Below are positions 9,579 to 17,596 of a stretch of 64,000 nucleotides of DNA, piece by piece; the first letter of the stretch is position 1, and each line of letters opens with the position of its first letter. Position numbers and translations under genes: made by a program. Source of the DNA: Okibacterium fritillariae (lineage in GTDB: Bacteria; Actinomycetota; Actinomycetes; Actinomycetales; Microbacteriaceae); assembly GCF_900167575.1 (NCBI RefSeq), contig NZ_FUZP01000001.1, forward strand, positions 1,302,001 through 1,366,000. The letters are read 5' to 3'. A model generated the notes under the pieces. That model was given only the letters and a program-made list of their open reading frames with translations. It was not told the DNA's origin and ran no database searches.

Positions 9579-10426
9579 GCGAGACACCGCTGCTCGAGGC
9601 CCGTGGGCTGACGAAGGAGTTCACTACCCGCGGTGACGGCGCGTTCATCGCCGGCAAGCGCACGTTCGTGGCCGTCGACGACGTCTCGTTCGAGGTGCCG
9701 GCGCGCAAGACGCTCGCGATCGTGGGCGAATCGGGGTCGGGCAAGTCGACGACCGCTCGCATGGCGGCCAAACTGCTCGACATCACGCGCGGTTCGCTGC
9801 TCTTCGAAGGCGAGGATGTCTCACGCGCCAAGGGTGCGGCGCTCAAGTCCTTCCGCAGCGACGTGCAGGTGGTTTTCCAAGACCCGTTCTCCTCGCTCAA
9901 CCCGCGCCACACCGTCGAGAAGCTCATCACGGCGCCGCTCGTGTACCAGGGCGTCAAGGCGCCGCAGGGCTACACGAAGCTCGCCCGCGACCTCATGGAC
10001 CGCGTAGGCCTCAACCCCGACCACGTGCAGCGATACCCCGGCCAATTCTCGGGCGGGCAGGCCCAGCGCATCGGCATCGCCCGCGCGCTCGCCGTCAACC
10101 CCAAGATCGTGGTGTGCGACGAGGCCGTCTCGGCGCTCGACGTGTCGGTGCAGGCCAAGGTCATCACGCTGCTGCGCGACCTGCAATCCGAACTCGGGCT
10201 CAGCTACATCTTCATCGCGCACGACCTCGCCGTCGTGCGACAGATCGCCGACCGCGTGGCCGTCATGACGCAGGGCAAGATCGTCGAACAGGGCGATCGC
10301 GAGCAGATCTTCGACAACCCCCAACACGAATACACCAAAGATCTGCTGCGCGCGGTTCCGACGATCGACCCCGAGTGGGAGCGTCGCCGCGCCGAGATGA
10401 TCCTGGCCGAAGAACTGGCAGAGTGA
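9575..10426 (+). CDS. Peptide ABC transporter ATPase (DppF type)
   Basis: A 283-residue second ATPase of the importer, with Walker [10 protein letters not shown], signature FSGGQAQR, Walker B IVVCDEAVSALDV and FIAHDLAVV. The Walker B segment carries Cys-Asp-Glu-Ala, common in DppF-type subunits, where the DppD partner has Ala-Asp-Glu-Pro. The start at 9575 overlaps the previous stop by four bases (ATGA). Together with the four preceding genes it completes a five-component peptide importer. The stop is four bases before the peptidase start, so the peptidases are co-transcribed. Confidence 0.94.
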   Translation: MSETPLLEARGLTKEFTTRGDGAFIAGKRTFVAVDDVSFEVPARKTLAIVGESGSGKSTTARMAAKLLDITRGSLLFEGEDVSRAKGAALKSFRSDVQVVFQDPFSSLNPRHTVEKLITAPLVYQGVKAPQGYTKLARDLMDRVGLNPDHVQRYPGQFSGGQAQRIGIARALAVNPKIVVCDEAVSALDVSVQAKVITLLRDLQSELGLSYIFIAHDLAVVRQIADRVAVMTQGKIVEQGDREQIFDNPQHEYTKDLLRAVPTIDPEWERRRAEMILAEELAE

Positions 10427-10430
10427 GACG

Positions 10431-11903
10431 ATGACGACCAGCGCAGCCGGCACGACCGGCACCTCCGGCACCTCGACGAGCTACCTGATTCCCGGCATCC
10501 GGGTCACCGATCATGCCGTGCCCGTTCCCCTCGACTGGCGGGCGGATGCGGCGGGCCACACGGGCGAGACGATCACGCTCTTCGCCCGCGAGCTCGTCGA
10601 CCCCGTGCGGCAGCGCGAGGACCTGCCCGTGCTCGTCTACCTGCAGGGCGGCCCAGGAGGGAAAGGCCCCCGGCCGACGGGGCCCGAAGGGTGGATCGGC
10701 GAGGCCCTGAAGTCCTACCGCGTGCTACTGCTCGACCAGCGCGGCACGGGGCGGAGCACGCGCATCGAGGGCGGCATCCTGCGCGCCCGCGGCACGGCCG
10801 AGCAACAGGCCGCCTACCTGTCGATGTTCCGCGCCGACTCCATCGTGAAAGACGCCGAGCATCTGCGCCAGACGCTGTACGGCGGCCGGCGCTGGCAGAC
10901 GCTCGGCCAGAGCTACGGCGGATTCCTCACGCTCACCTACCTCTCGCAGGCACCGCAAGGCCTCAGCGCCAGCCATGTGACCGGCGGGCTCGCGAGCATC
11001 CGCCCCGATGCGCGCGAGGTGTATCGCCGCACCTACCCGCGCGTGGTCGCCAAGAACGCCGAGTTCCACGACCGCTACCCGCACGACGTCGACCAGGTGG
11101 CGCGGATCGCCGACCGCCTGGCCAGCGGCGACGTGAAGCTGCCCGACGGCGATGTGCTGACCGTGCGGCGCTTCCAGAGCCTCGGCATCGACTTCGGTAT
11201 GAAGCCCGGATACGAGCGCATGCACTGGCTCGTCGACGAGGCGCTCGACGACCGCACCGAGACGGGGCTCACCGAGACGTTCCTGGCGCAGGTGCTGGCG
11301 CGGTCCTCCTATGACGACAACCCGCTGTTCGCGGCGCTGCAAGAGAGCATCTACGGGCAGGCGTCGTCGGGAGCCACCGGTTGGGCGGCGCAGGCCGAAC
11401 GCGACACACGGCCCGAGTTCGCCGAAACGGCCCGGCCCCTCACCTTCACGGGCGAGATGATGTACCCCTGGATGTTCGACGAGATCCGCGCGCTGCGCCC
11501 CTTCGCCGACGCCGTGAACCTGCTGGCCGAGCGCACCGATTGGGAGCCGCTCTACGACCTCGACCGGTTGGCCGCCAACGAGGTTCCGCTCGCCGCCGCC
11601 GTGTACTACGACGACATGTATGTCGACGCGGGGCTGCAGCTCGAGACCGTGGCGCACGTCGGCAATGCGCACGCCTGGGTGACCAACGAATACGAGCACG
11701 ACGGCATCGGTTCGCCGCGCGTGTTCCCGCGGTTGCGGCAGATGATCGCCGAACGGGGCGGGGCGCTCGCCGAGGAGGCGACATCCGAGACGATGGCGCG
11801 GGTCGTGGGCGCAGTGACCGTGACGGATGCGGCAGAACCGGCAACCGAGGCAACACCGACACCGACAGCGCCAACGACGGCGACGAACGAGGAGACGCGA
11901 TGA
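10431..11903 (+). CDS. Proline iminopeptidase-like alpha/beta hydrolase (S33)
   Basis: A 490-residue cytoplasmic serine peptidase. Family S33 hallmarks are the oxyanion-hole motif GGPGG (LVYLQGGPGGKGPRPTG) and the nucleophile elbow GQSYGG with Ser161, preceded by LLLDQRGTGRS. The enzymes release N-terminal proline, and some accept hydroxyproline. A Thr/Pro/Ala-rich tail of about 25 residues ends the protein and looks dispensable. It lies between the peptide ABC genes and an Xaa-Pro aminopeptidase, so it should process imported Pro/Hyp-rich peptides. The stop overlaps the next start by four bases. Confidence 0.88.
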   Translation: MTTSAAGTTGTSGTSTSYLIPGIRVTDHAVPVPLDWRADAAGHTGETITLFARELVDPVRQREDLPVLVYLQGGPGGKGPRPTGPEGWIGEALKSYRVLLLDQRGTGRSTRIEGGILRARGTAEQQAAYLSMFRADSIVKDAEHLRQTLYGGRRWQTLGQSYGGFLTLTYLSQAPQGLSASHVTGGLASIRPDAREVYRRTYPRVVAKNAEFHDRYPHDVDQVARIADRLASGDVKLPDGDVLTVRRFQSLGIDFGMKPGYERMHWLVDEALDDRTETGLTETFLAQVLARSSYDDNPLFAALQESIYGQASSGATGWAAQAERDTRPEFAETARPLTFTGEMMYPWMFDEIRALRPFADAVNLLAERTDWEPLYDLDRLAANEVPLAAAVYYDDMYVDAGLQLETVAHVGNAHAWVTNEYEHDGIGSPRVFPRLRQMIAERGGALAEEATSETMARVVGAVTVTDAAEPATEATPTPTAPTTATNEETR

Positions 11904-13492
11904 GCGACGAGACGGCTGAGACAACAGCAGCTGAGACGAGAACGGCCGATACGACGGCCGCCGAGACGACAACGGCCGATACGACGGCCCCAGAAGCGGC
12001 ACTGACCGGGCAAGCCCCTGCCGAAGCATCCGCCACCGCGTCGTCGATGCCGGCCCCCGCGACGAAGGATCCGCGCCTGCCGCGTCTCACCCAGGTGCCG
12101 GCGTTCCGAGATTTCATGGCCACCGGCTGGGGCACCCCCGACCGCACGCCGCCGACCGTCGATGGTGTGGCCGCCGCATCCGCCCAGCACCGCGAACGCC
12201 TGTCGGGCGCGTTCCCAGGCCGCACGCTCGTCGTCGCGGCGGGACGCGCGCCCGTGCGCAGCAACGACGCCTATTACGAGTTCCGCCCCGACAGCAACTT
12301 CTTCTGGCTCACGGGCTGCACGGCCGAGGATGCCGTCGTCGTGCTGTTCGCGCGGGGGAGCGGCCACGACGCCGTGCTCTATGTCCCCGCCCCGGCCTAC
12401 CCCGGTGAGACCGGTTTCTTCGCCGACGCCGCCCACGGCGAACTGTGGGTGGGCTCGGCTCCCGGCTTCGGTGACTGGGCCGAGGCGCTGCAGGTGACGG
12501 TGCGCGATCTCGCGTCGCTCGACGCCGACCTGGCCGGCGAGCGCGATGTTCTTGCCACGCTGGCGGGGGCGCATGTGCACGAGGCGCTGACGGGGGTTCA
12601 GGCATCCGCCGTCCTCTGGCAGACGTTGTCCGAGCTGCGCATGATCAAGGATGACTGGGAGCTCGGCCAATTGCGCCACGCCATCGACGCCACGGTCGGC
12701 GGTTTCGAGGCCGTCATCGGTCAGTTCGACCAGGCCATCGCGGGCGGCGGCGAACGCTGGCTGCAGGGCACGTTCGATCGCCACGCCCGCACGCACGGCA
12801 ACGGCGTGGGCTATTCGACCATCGTCGGCTCGGGCGCGCACGCCCCGACGCTGCACTGGGTGCGCTGCGACGGCGACGTGAACGAGGGCGAGGCCATCCT
12901 GCTCGACATGGGTGTCGAGGCGCGCTCCTTCTACACGGCGGATGTCACGCGCACGTTCCCCGTCTCGGGCACCTGGAGCCCCGAACAGCGCGCCGTTCAC
13001 GATCTCGTCGAGCGTTCGCACCGCGCGGGCCTCGCCGCCGTGGGCCCGGGACGCGCCTGGACCGACTTCCACACGGCCGCCATGGAGGTCATCGCGCAGG
13101 GCCTCGACGACTGGGGGCTCCTGCCCGTGTCGGTCGACGAAGCGTTGAGCGCCGAGGGCCAGCAGCACCGCCGCTACCTGGTCTGCGGCATCGGCCACCA
13201 CCTGGGTCTCGACGTGCACGACTGCGCGAAGTCGAGCTACGACGCCTACCAGGGTTCGACGATGCAGGCCGGCATGGTGCTGACCGTCGAACCCGGCCTC
13301 TACTTCCATTCGTTCGACGAGACCGTGCCCCCCGAATTGCGGGGCATCGGTGTGCGCCTCGAGGACGATATTCTCGTAACACCGTCGGGGTCCGACGTCT
13401 TGTCGGAGGCGCTTCCCATCGACGCGTCCGGAATCGAAGAATGGATGCGTCGACACCGCGCCACCCCGACCGGCTCCCGCACCGCGGGCTGA
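11900..13492 (+). CDS. Xaa-Pro aminopeptidase (M24B, PepP type)
   Basis: A 530-residue metallopeptidase that removes the residue preceding proline at peptide N-termini. The C-terminal pita-bread domain supplies the five metal ligands: Asp in LLDMGVEAR and YTADVTRTFP, His in GIGHHLGLDVHD, Glu in TVEPGLYF and Glu in GVRLEDDILV. The AMP_N domain (EFRPDSNFFWLTG) precedes it. The start at 11900 overlaps the previous stop (ATGA). The first about 55 residues are a Thr/Ala/Glu low-complexity leader with a 30-bp DNA repeat, so the conserved protein begins near residue 57 (TKDPRLPRL). Its context suggests it works with the adjacent iminopeptidase. Confidence 0.92.
   Translation: MSDETAETTAAETRTADTTAAETTTADTTAPEAALTGQAPAEASATASSMPAPATKDPRLPRLTQVPAFRDFMATGWGTPDRTPPTVDGVAAASAQHRERLSGAFPGRTLVVAAGRAPVRSNDAYYEFRPDSNFFWLTGCTAEDAVVVLFARGSGHDAVLYVPAPAYPGETGFFADAAHGELWVGSAPGFGDWAEALQVTVRDLASLDADLAGERDVLATLAGAHVHEALTGVQASAVLWQTLSELRMIKDDWELGQLRHAIDATVGGFEAVIGQFDQAIAGGGERWLQGTFDRHARTHGNGVGYSTIVGSGAHAPTLHWVRCDGDVNEGEAILLDMGVEARSFYTADVTRTFPVSGTWSPEQRAVHDLVERSHRAGLAAVGPGRAWTDFHTAAMEVIAQGLDDWGLLPVSVDEALSAEGQQHRRYLVCGIGHHLGLDVHDCAKSSYDAYQGSTMQAGMVLTVEPGLYFHSFDETVPPELRGIGVRLEDDILVTPSGSDVLSEALPIDASGIEEWMRRHRATPTGSRTAG
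11941..11989 (+). repeat. 30-bp-period repeat in the PepP leader
   Basis: The 19-mer AACGGCCGATACGACGGCC is present at 11941-11959 and again at 11971-11989, a 30-bp (10-codon) period. It encodes the Thr/Ala-rich leader of the aminopeptidase, and further degenerate copies flank it. Confidence 0.75.
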
Positions 13493-13507
13493 GAGGGGAT
13501 ACGCACC

Positions 13508-14200
13508 GTGACCATCACGTCGCTCCACCGAGCCGAGCAACCGGCGAGCCTGCGCGCGCAGGTCGAGAAAACGCTGTCGGCCGCCATCATCTCGGGCGAA
13601 CTGGCGCCCGGCACCCTCGTGTCGGTGCCCACGCTGGCCGTGCAGTTCCGCGTGTCGGCGACGCCCGTGCGCGAGGCCATGCTCGACCTCGAGAAGCGCG
13701 GTTTCGTCGAGTCGGTGCGCAACAAGGGGTTCCGGGTCACGGCCGTGAGCGACGAGCACCTGCGCCAGATCGTCGAGGTGCGGCAACTGCTCGAGCCTCC
13801 CGCCATGGAGGAGCTGGCGCGCCGGGGCTTCAGGGATGAGGCCCGCGAGCATGCGGCGCGCGCCGATGCCATCGTCGCGGGTGCACAGACGGGCGACCTG
13901 AAGGCCTACCTCGAGGCCGACCAGGTCTTCCACCGCGAGTTGACGGCGCTGCTCGGCAATCCGTTGCTCACCGAGATGGTGTCCGACCTGCGCAGCCGCA
14001 CGCGGCTCGTGGGCCTGGCGGCCATGCTCGAGAGCGATCGCCTGAGCGAGTCGGCCGCCGAACACCACGAATTGCTCGGCTATCTGGGTGACGGCGACGC
14101 TGAGTCCGCGGGCGCTCTCATGCACCGGCACATCCATCACGCGCTCGGCTGGTGGTCGGGTCGGGCCGAGACGGTCGAGGACGACCTCGCGGTCTTGTAA
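13508..14200 (+). CDS. GntR-family (FCD) transcriptional regulator
   Basis: A 230-residue regulator with an N-terminal winged helix-turn-helix (AVQFRVSATPVREAMLDLEKRGFVE, about residues 42-70) and a C-terminal all-helical FCD ligand-binding domain with metal-site histidines (VFHREL, EHHELLG, MHRHIHHALG). The start is GTG at 13508. Its position between the peptidases and the hydroxyproline dehydrogenase genes makes it the likely regulator of both units. FCD regulators usually bind short organic acids or amino-acid derivatives and are released from DNA by them, so a hydroxyproline intermediate is a reasonable but untested ligand. Confidence 0.9.
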   Translation: MTITSLHRAEQPASLRAQVEKTLSAAIISGELAPGTLVSVPTLAVQFRVSATPVREAMLDLEKRGFVESVRNKGFRVTAVSDEHLRQIVEVRQLLEPPAMEELARRGFRDEAREHAARADAIVAGAQTGDLKAYLEADQVFHRELTALLGNPLLTEMVSDLRSRTRLVGLAAMLESDRLSESAAEHHELLGYLGDGDAESAGALMHRHIHHALGWWSGRAETVEDDLAVL

Positions 14201-14251
14201 CGCGCGCGTTACGCCTCGGGGTCATTTCGGTGAAAACGGGTGCACGTCGAG

Positions 14252-14269
14252 TAAATGTGTGACATATTA
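14252..14269 (+). promoter_or_regulatory. Operator-like dyad before hydroxyproline dehydrogenase genes
   Basis: The sequence TAAATGTGTGACATATTA contains the dyad AATnTGTnACAnATT at 14253-14267 with perfectly symmetric fixed positions. It lies 51 bp after the GntR stop and 64 bp before the dehydrogenase start. Reverse-complemented it reads TAATATGTCACACATTTA and aligns with both copies at 2749 and 2791. GntR proteins typically bind GT/AC-centred dyads, and this is the best candidate site in the window. Confidence 0.6.
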
Positions 14270-14332
14270 CTGAGAAGACAGAGACACGGCGCAGATGCCG
14301 GAGCGAACGGGCCGAACGAAGGGGGCGGGAGT

Positions 14333-15532
14333 ATGACAACGGACGTCATCGTCGTCGGTGCCGGCATCGTCGGTGCCGCAACGGCTCGCTCGCTCGCCCG
14401 CCGAGGCCTCTCGGTGCTCGTGCTCGACCGCGCGGCCGCGGCCAGCGGAACGAGCGCGGCCGGCGAAGGCAACCTGCTGCTCTCGGACAAGGGTGCGGGC
14501 CCCGAGCTCGTCCTCGCCCAATACGCGTCGTCGCTGTGGCCGACCGTCGCCGCGCAGCTCGCCGACGAACTCGGCCCTGACTTCCCCTCGATCGAATTCG
14601 AGCGCAAGGGCGGCCTCGTGGTCGCCACCACCGAACAGGGCGCGGCACCCCTCGAAGATTTCGCCCGCGGACAGGTCGCGGCGGGGGTCGACGCGCGCAT
14701 CATCCCGCTCAAGGATGCCTTCGCGCTCGAGCCCTCGCTCAACCGCGGCATCACGGCCGCCGTGTTCTACCCCGAAGACGCCCAGGTGCAGCCGGTCACC
14801 GCCACCGAGGCGCTCCTGGCCTCGGCCCGCCTCGCGGGTGCCGATGTGCGACCGGGCGTCAGCGTCACCGGCGCCGTGCGGGGGAGCGATGGCCGCCTCA
14901 TCGGCGTCGAGACCTCGGCCGGGCGTTTCGACGCCGGTGCGGTCATCGTCGCCGCGGGTCCCTGGTCGGGCGAGGTGGCCGGGCGCCTGGGGGCGCCGCT
15001 GCCCGTGCGACCCCGACGCGGAATGGTGCTCGTGACGACCCGCATGCCGCACCGCGTCTTCCACAAGGTCTATGACGGCGACTACTTCGGCGCCACGCAA
15101 TCGAGCGACGCGGCGCTGCAGACATCCAGCGTGGTCGAGTCGACGGCGGCCGGAACCGTGTTGATCGGGTCGAGCCGCGAACAGATCGGTTTCGACGACA
15201 GTCTGCGCGTGAACGTCTTGGCCGAGGTGGCCGCGAAGGCCCTACGACTCTTCCCGTTCCTCGAGACCGCCAGCGCCATGCGGGCCTACGGCGGGTTCCG
15301 CCCGTTCATGCCCGACCACCTGCCTCTCGTCGGCGCCGACCACCGCCTGCCCGGGCTGTGGCATGCCACCGGCCACGAGGGCGCGGGCATCGGCTTGTCG
15401 CTCGCGACCGGCGAACTCCTGGCCGACCAGGTGACGGGCGTCGCACCCGCGATCGACGCCGCGCCGTTCCAGGTCTCCCGGCCGAGCCTGGCCCCGTTCC
15501 TCGAGGAGGTGGCGCGATGGCCGCGCGTATGA
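14333..15532 (+). CDS. D-hydroxyproline dehydrogenase beta-type FAD subunit (DadA-like)
   Basis: A 399-residue FAD-dependent amine oxidoreductase of the DAO family with the N-terminal dinucleotide fold GAGIVGAATARSLARRG and the C-terminal segment LWHATGHEGAGIGLSLATGELLAD typical of DadA/HcnC-like subunits. The start at ATG 14333 is preceded by GGGGGCGGGAG. The frame upstream to 14255 is open but crosses the operator site. A small 2Fe-2S protein and an FAD/NAD large subunit overlap immediately downstream, as in heterotrimeric D-hydroxyproline, opine or HCN-synthase-type dehydrogenases. The epimerase, deaminase and semialdehyde dehydrogenase neighbours favour cis-4-hydroxy-D-proline as substrate. 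Confidence 0.85.
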   Translation: MTTDVIVVGAGIVGAATARSLARRGLSVLVLDRAAAASGTSAAGEGNLLLSDKGAGPELVLAQYASSLWPTVAAQLADELGPDFPSIEFERKGGLVVATTEQGAAPLEDFARGQVAAGVDARIIPLKDAFALEPSLNRGITAAVFYPEDAQVQPVTATEALLASARLAGADVRPGVSVTGAVRGSDGRLIGVETSAGRFDAGAVIVAAGPWSGEVAGRLGAPLPVRPRRGMVLVTTRMPHRVFHKVYDGDYFGATQSSDAALQTSSVVESTAAGTVLIGSSREQIGFDDSLRVNVLAEVAAKALRLFPFLETASAMRAYGGFRPFMPDHLPLVGADHRLPGLWHATGHEGAGIGLSLATGELLADQVTGVAPAIDAAPFQVSRPSLAPFLEEVARWPRV

Positions 15533-15840
15533 TCCGGGCCTCGAACGATCCCGTGCAACCGCTCACTGCTGACCGCATCGGGCTCACGCTCGACGGCACG
15601 CCCCACGAGGGACTGCGCGGGCAGACGATCGCCGGTGTGCTGTTGGCCGAGGGAGTGCTGTCGTGGCGGCGCACGAGCGTGGGCGATTCGCCGCGCGGCG
15701 TGTTCTGCGGGATCGGTGTGTGCTTCGACTGCATCGTCGAGGTCAACGGGGTGCGCGACATCCGTGCCTGCCAGCGGCGCGCGCAAGACGGCGACGTGGT
15801 GCGCACGCAACACGATGAACTTCCCGAGGTGACGTCATGA
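15517..15840 (+). CDS. D-hydroxyproline dehydrogenase gamma-type 2Fe-2S subunit
   Basis: A 107-residue small ferredoxin-like subunit. The cluster ligands are CGIGVCFDC followed by Cys about 16 residues later (RACQRR), the C-x4-C-x2-C...C pattern of the HcnA/SoxH-like family. GAGGAGGT at 15503-15510 positions the start at ATG 15517; the ATG at 15529 (MIRASN) is an alternative. The gene overlaps the end of the DadA-like subunit and its own stop overlaps the large-subunit start (ATGA), an arrangement that would couple translation of the three subunits. It passes electrons between the two flavin subunits. Confidence 0.87.
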   Translation: MAARMIRASNDPVQPLTADRIGLTLDGTPHEGLRGQTIAGVLLAEGVLSWRRTSVGDSPRGVFCGIGVCFDCIVEVNGVRDIRACQRRAQDGDVVRTQHDELPEVTS

Positions 15841-17513
15841 CGGATGCTCGACACGTGCTGGTCGTCGGTGGCGGCCCGGCGGGACTCGCGGCGGCCGAAT
15901 CGGCGCTGGCCGCGGGGGCCCGGGTGACTCTGCTCGACTCCTCGGATGAACTCGGCGGCCAGTATTGGCGGCACCTGCCGTCGGCTCGTCCGGCGGCCCA
16001 CGAGGAACGGCTGCACCACGGCTGGCAGGGGTTTGTGCGGCGCCGGGGCGTGTTGGCGCAGCATCCCGACTGCACGATCGTGACAGAAGCTCAGGTCTGG
16101 GCGATCGAAACAGGGGATGCCGCTCGAGATAGCGCCGCCACCTTGCATGCCGCTCGGGATAGCGCCGCCACCCTGGACGCCTCGCCGGGCGACGCGGCAA
16201 CCCGTGTTGTGCCGCGCGACGGCGCCGCGGCCGAGAACGCTGCGGCCGAGAACGCCGCGGGCGCGGTCTCCGTGACCGTTCATGTGCTGGTCGGCCCTCC
16301 CGACGGAACCGACCGCGAGCCCCAGACTTACCGCCCCGACGCCCTCGTGCTCGCGACGGGGGCCCACGACCGCACGTTGCCTTTTCCCGGGTGGCAGTTG
16401 CCGGGTGTCTATTCGGCCGGCGCCGCCCAGGCCCTCGCCAAGGGGGAGCGTGTCTCGATCGGCGACCGCGTCGTCATCGCCGGGGCCGGGCCCTTCCTCT
16501 TGCCCGTCGCCAAATCGCTCACGCAAACGGGTGCCCGCGTCGTCGGCGTCTTCGAGGCGTCGACCCCGGCTCGCCTCCTGCGCGGCTGGTCGTCGAAGCC
16601 CCTCGAACTGCTCGGCGCCCGCGGCAAGGCCCCCGAGCTCGTCGACTACGCCCTCGGACACCTACGCCACCGCATCCCGTACCGCACCGGCTGGGCTGTC
16701 GTCGAGGCACACGGCACCGACCGGGTCGACAGCGTCACCGTGCAAAAGGTGGATGCCTCGTGGGCGCCCATCCCCGGAACGCGCCGTCGCATCGCCGCCG
16801 ACGCGGTCGCCGTCAGCCACGGTTTCACGCCACGACTCGAACTCGCGATCGCCGCGGGCTGCGACATCACCTCGGACCGTTTCGTGCGCGTCGACGACCT
16901 CGGCCGCACGAGCGTTCCGGGCGTCTTCGCCGCGGGCGAGATCACGAGCATCGGCGGAGCCGACGCCGCGCTGGCCGAGGGCAGTGTGGCGGGACATGTG
17001 GCGGCGGGCGGTGATCCGGCCGACGTGTCGCTGCGCGCCGATCGCCGCCGCCGTCGCACCTTCACCGCGTTCGCCGCACGCCTCGAGCGCGCGCACGGCA
17101 TCCGTAGCGGGTGGACCGGCTGGTTGCGCGACGACACCATCGCGTGCCGCTGCGAGGAAGTGTCGTGCGGAACCATCCGCTCGACCGTCCGCCGCACGGC
17201 GCAGACGGGGGTGCGCTCGGTGAAGCTGACCACGCGGGCCGGCCTCGGCATCTGCCAGGCGCGCATCTGCGGCCGCACGGTCGAGGAGCTCATCCGCACG
17301 GCCGAGCACGACGCGATCACACCCGACGCGTCTCTATCGGCACCCGGCGATTCGGGCAAGGACCCCATCCGCCCGCCTGTGAGCACCGATCGGCGACCCA
17401 TCGTGTCACCCATCCGGCTCGGCGAATTGGCCGGGCTCGCGGCATCCGCCCAGCTCCCACCCGACCACCTCGACCTCCCCGATGCGCGACCCGCGCGATC
17501 GGCCGAAGACTGA
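15837..17513 (+). CDS. D-hydroxyproline dehydrogenase alpha-type FAD/NAD subunit
   Basis: A 558-residue large subunit of the HcnB/opine-oxidase-A type. The N-terminal FAD motif is GGGPAGLAAAESALAAGARV, a second dinucleotide fold (VVIAGAGPFLLPVA) follows, and the C-terminal BFD-like [2Fe-2S] module carries CRCEEVSCG and GICQARICG. About 60 residues of Ala/Asp-rich low complexity interrupt the protein around residues 90-145 and coincide with tandem DNA repeats, and a Pro/Asp-rich tail of about 60 residues follows the BFD module. Family members are usually shorter, near 460-480 residues. Its role is electron transfer from the DadA-like subunit to an external acceptor. Confidence 0.85.
   Translation: MTDARHVLVVGGGPAGLAAAESALAAGARVTLLDSSDELGGQYWRHLPSARPAAHEERLHHGWQGFVRRRGVLAQHPDCTIVTEAQVWAIETGDAARDSAATLHAARDSAATLDASPGDAATRVVPRDGAAAENAAAENAAGAVSVTVHVLVGPPDGTDREPQTYRPDALVLATGAHDRTLPFPGWQLPGVYSAGAAQALAKGERVSIGDRVVIAGAGPFLLPVAKSLTQTGARVVGVFEASTPARLLRGWSSKPLELLGARGKAPELVDYALGHLRHRIPYRTGWAVVEAHGTDRVDSVTVQKVDASWAPIPGTRRRIAADAVAVSHGFTPRLELAIAAGCDITSDRFVRVDDLGRTSVPGVFAAGEITSIGGADAALAEGSVAGHVAAGGDPADVSLRADRRRRRTFTAFAARLERAHGIRSGWTGWLRDDTIACRCEEVSCGTIRSTVRRTAQTGVRSVKLTTRAGLGICQARICGRTVEELIRTAEHDAITPDASLSAPGDSGKDPIRPPVSTDRRPIVSPIRLGELAGLAASAQLPPDHLDLPDARPARSAED
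16117..16253 (+). repeat. In-frame tandem repeats (30-bp and 15-bp periods)
   Basis: Two near-identical 26-base copies start at 16117 and 16147 (period 30 bp, differing at one base, core GCTCGRGATAGCGCCGCCAC). A second set, GCGGCCGAGAAC, occurs at 16227 and 16242 (period 15 bp). Both periods are multiples of three and encode the Ala-rich insert of the large dehydrogenase subunit without breaking the frame. Confidence 0.85.
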
Positions 17514-17596
17514 CCGCGGCCACCCCGCGCCCGTCGCATCCACCTCCCACACCACGACACGTTTTTCACACACACCCTCGGAAGGAAACAGCCACC

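Noticed and set aside
11606-14140. 844-codon minus-strand open frame across the peptidase genes
   Set aside because: Shadow of the PepP and GntR genes; the Arg/Gly/His-rich translation has no motif.
14333-17513. Hydrogen cyanide synthase (hcnABC)
   Set aside because: The architecture is the same, but the flanking epimerase, DapA-type deaminase and semialdehyde dehydrogenase fit hydroxyproline oxidation better.
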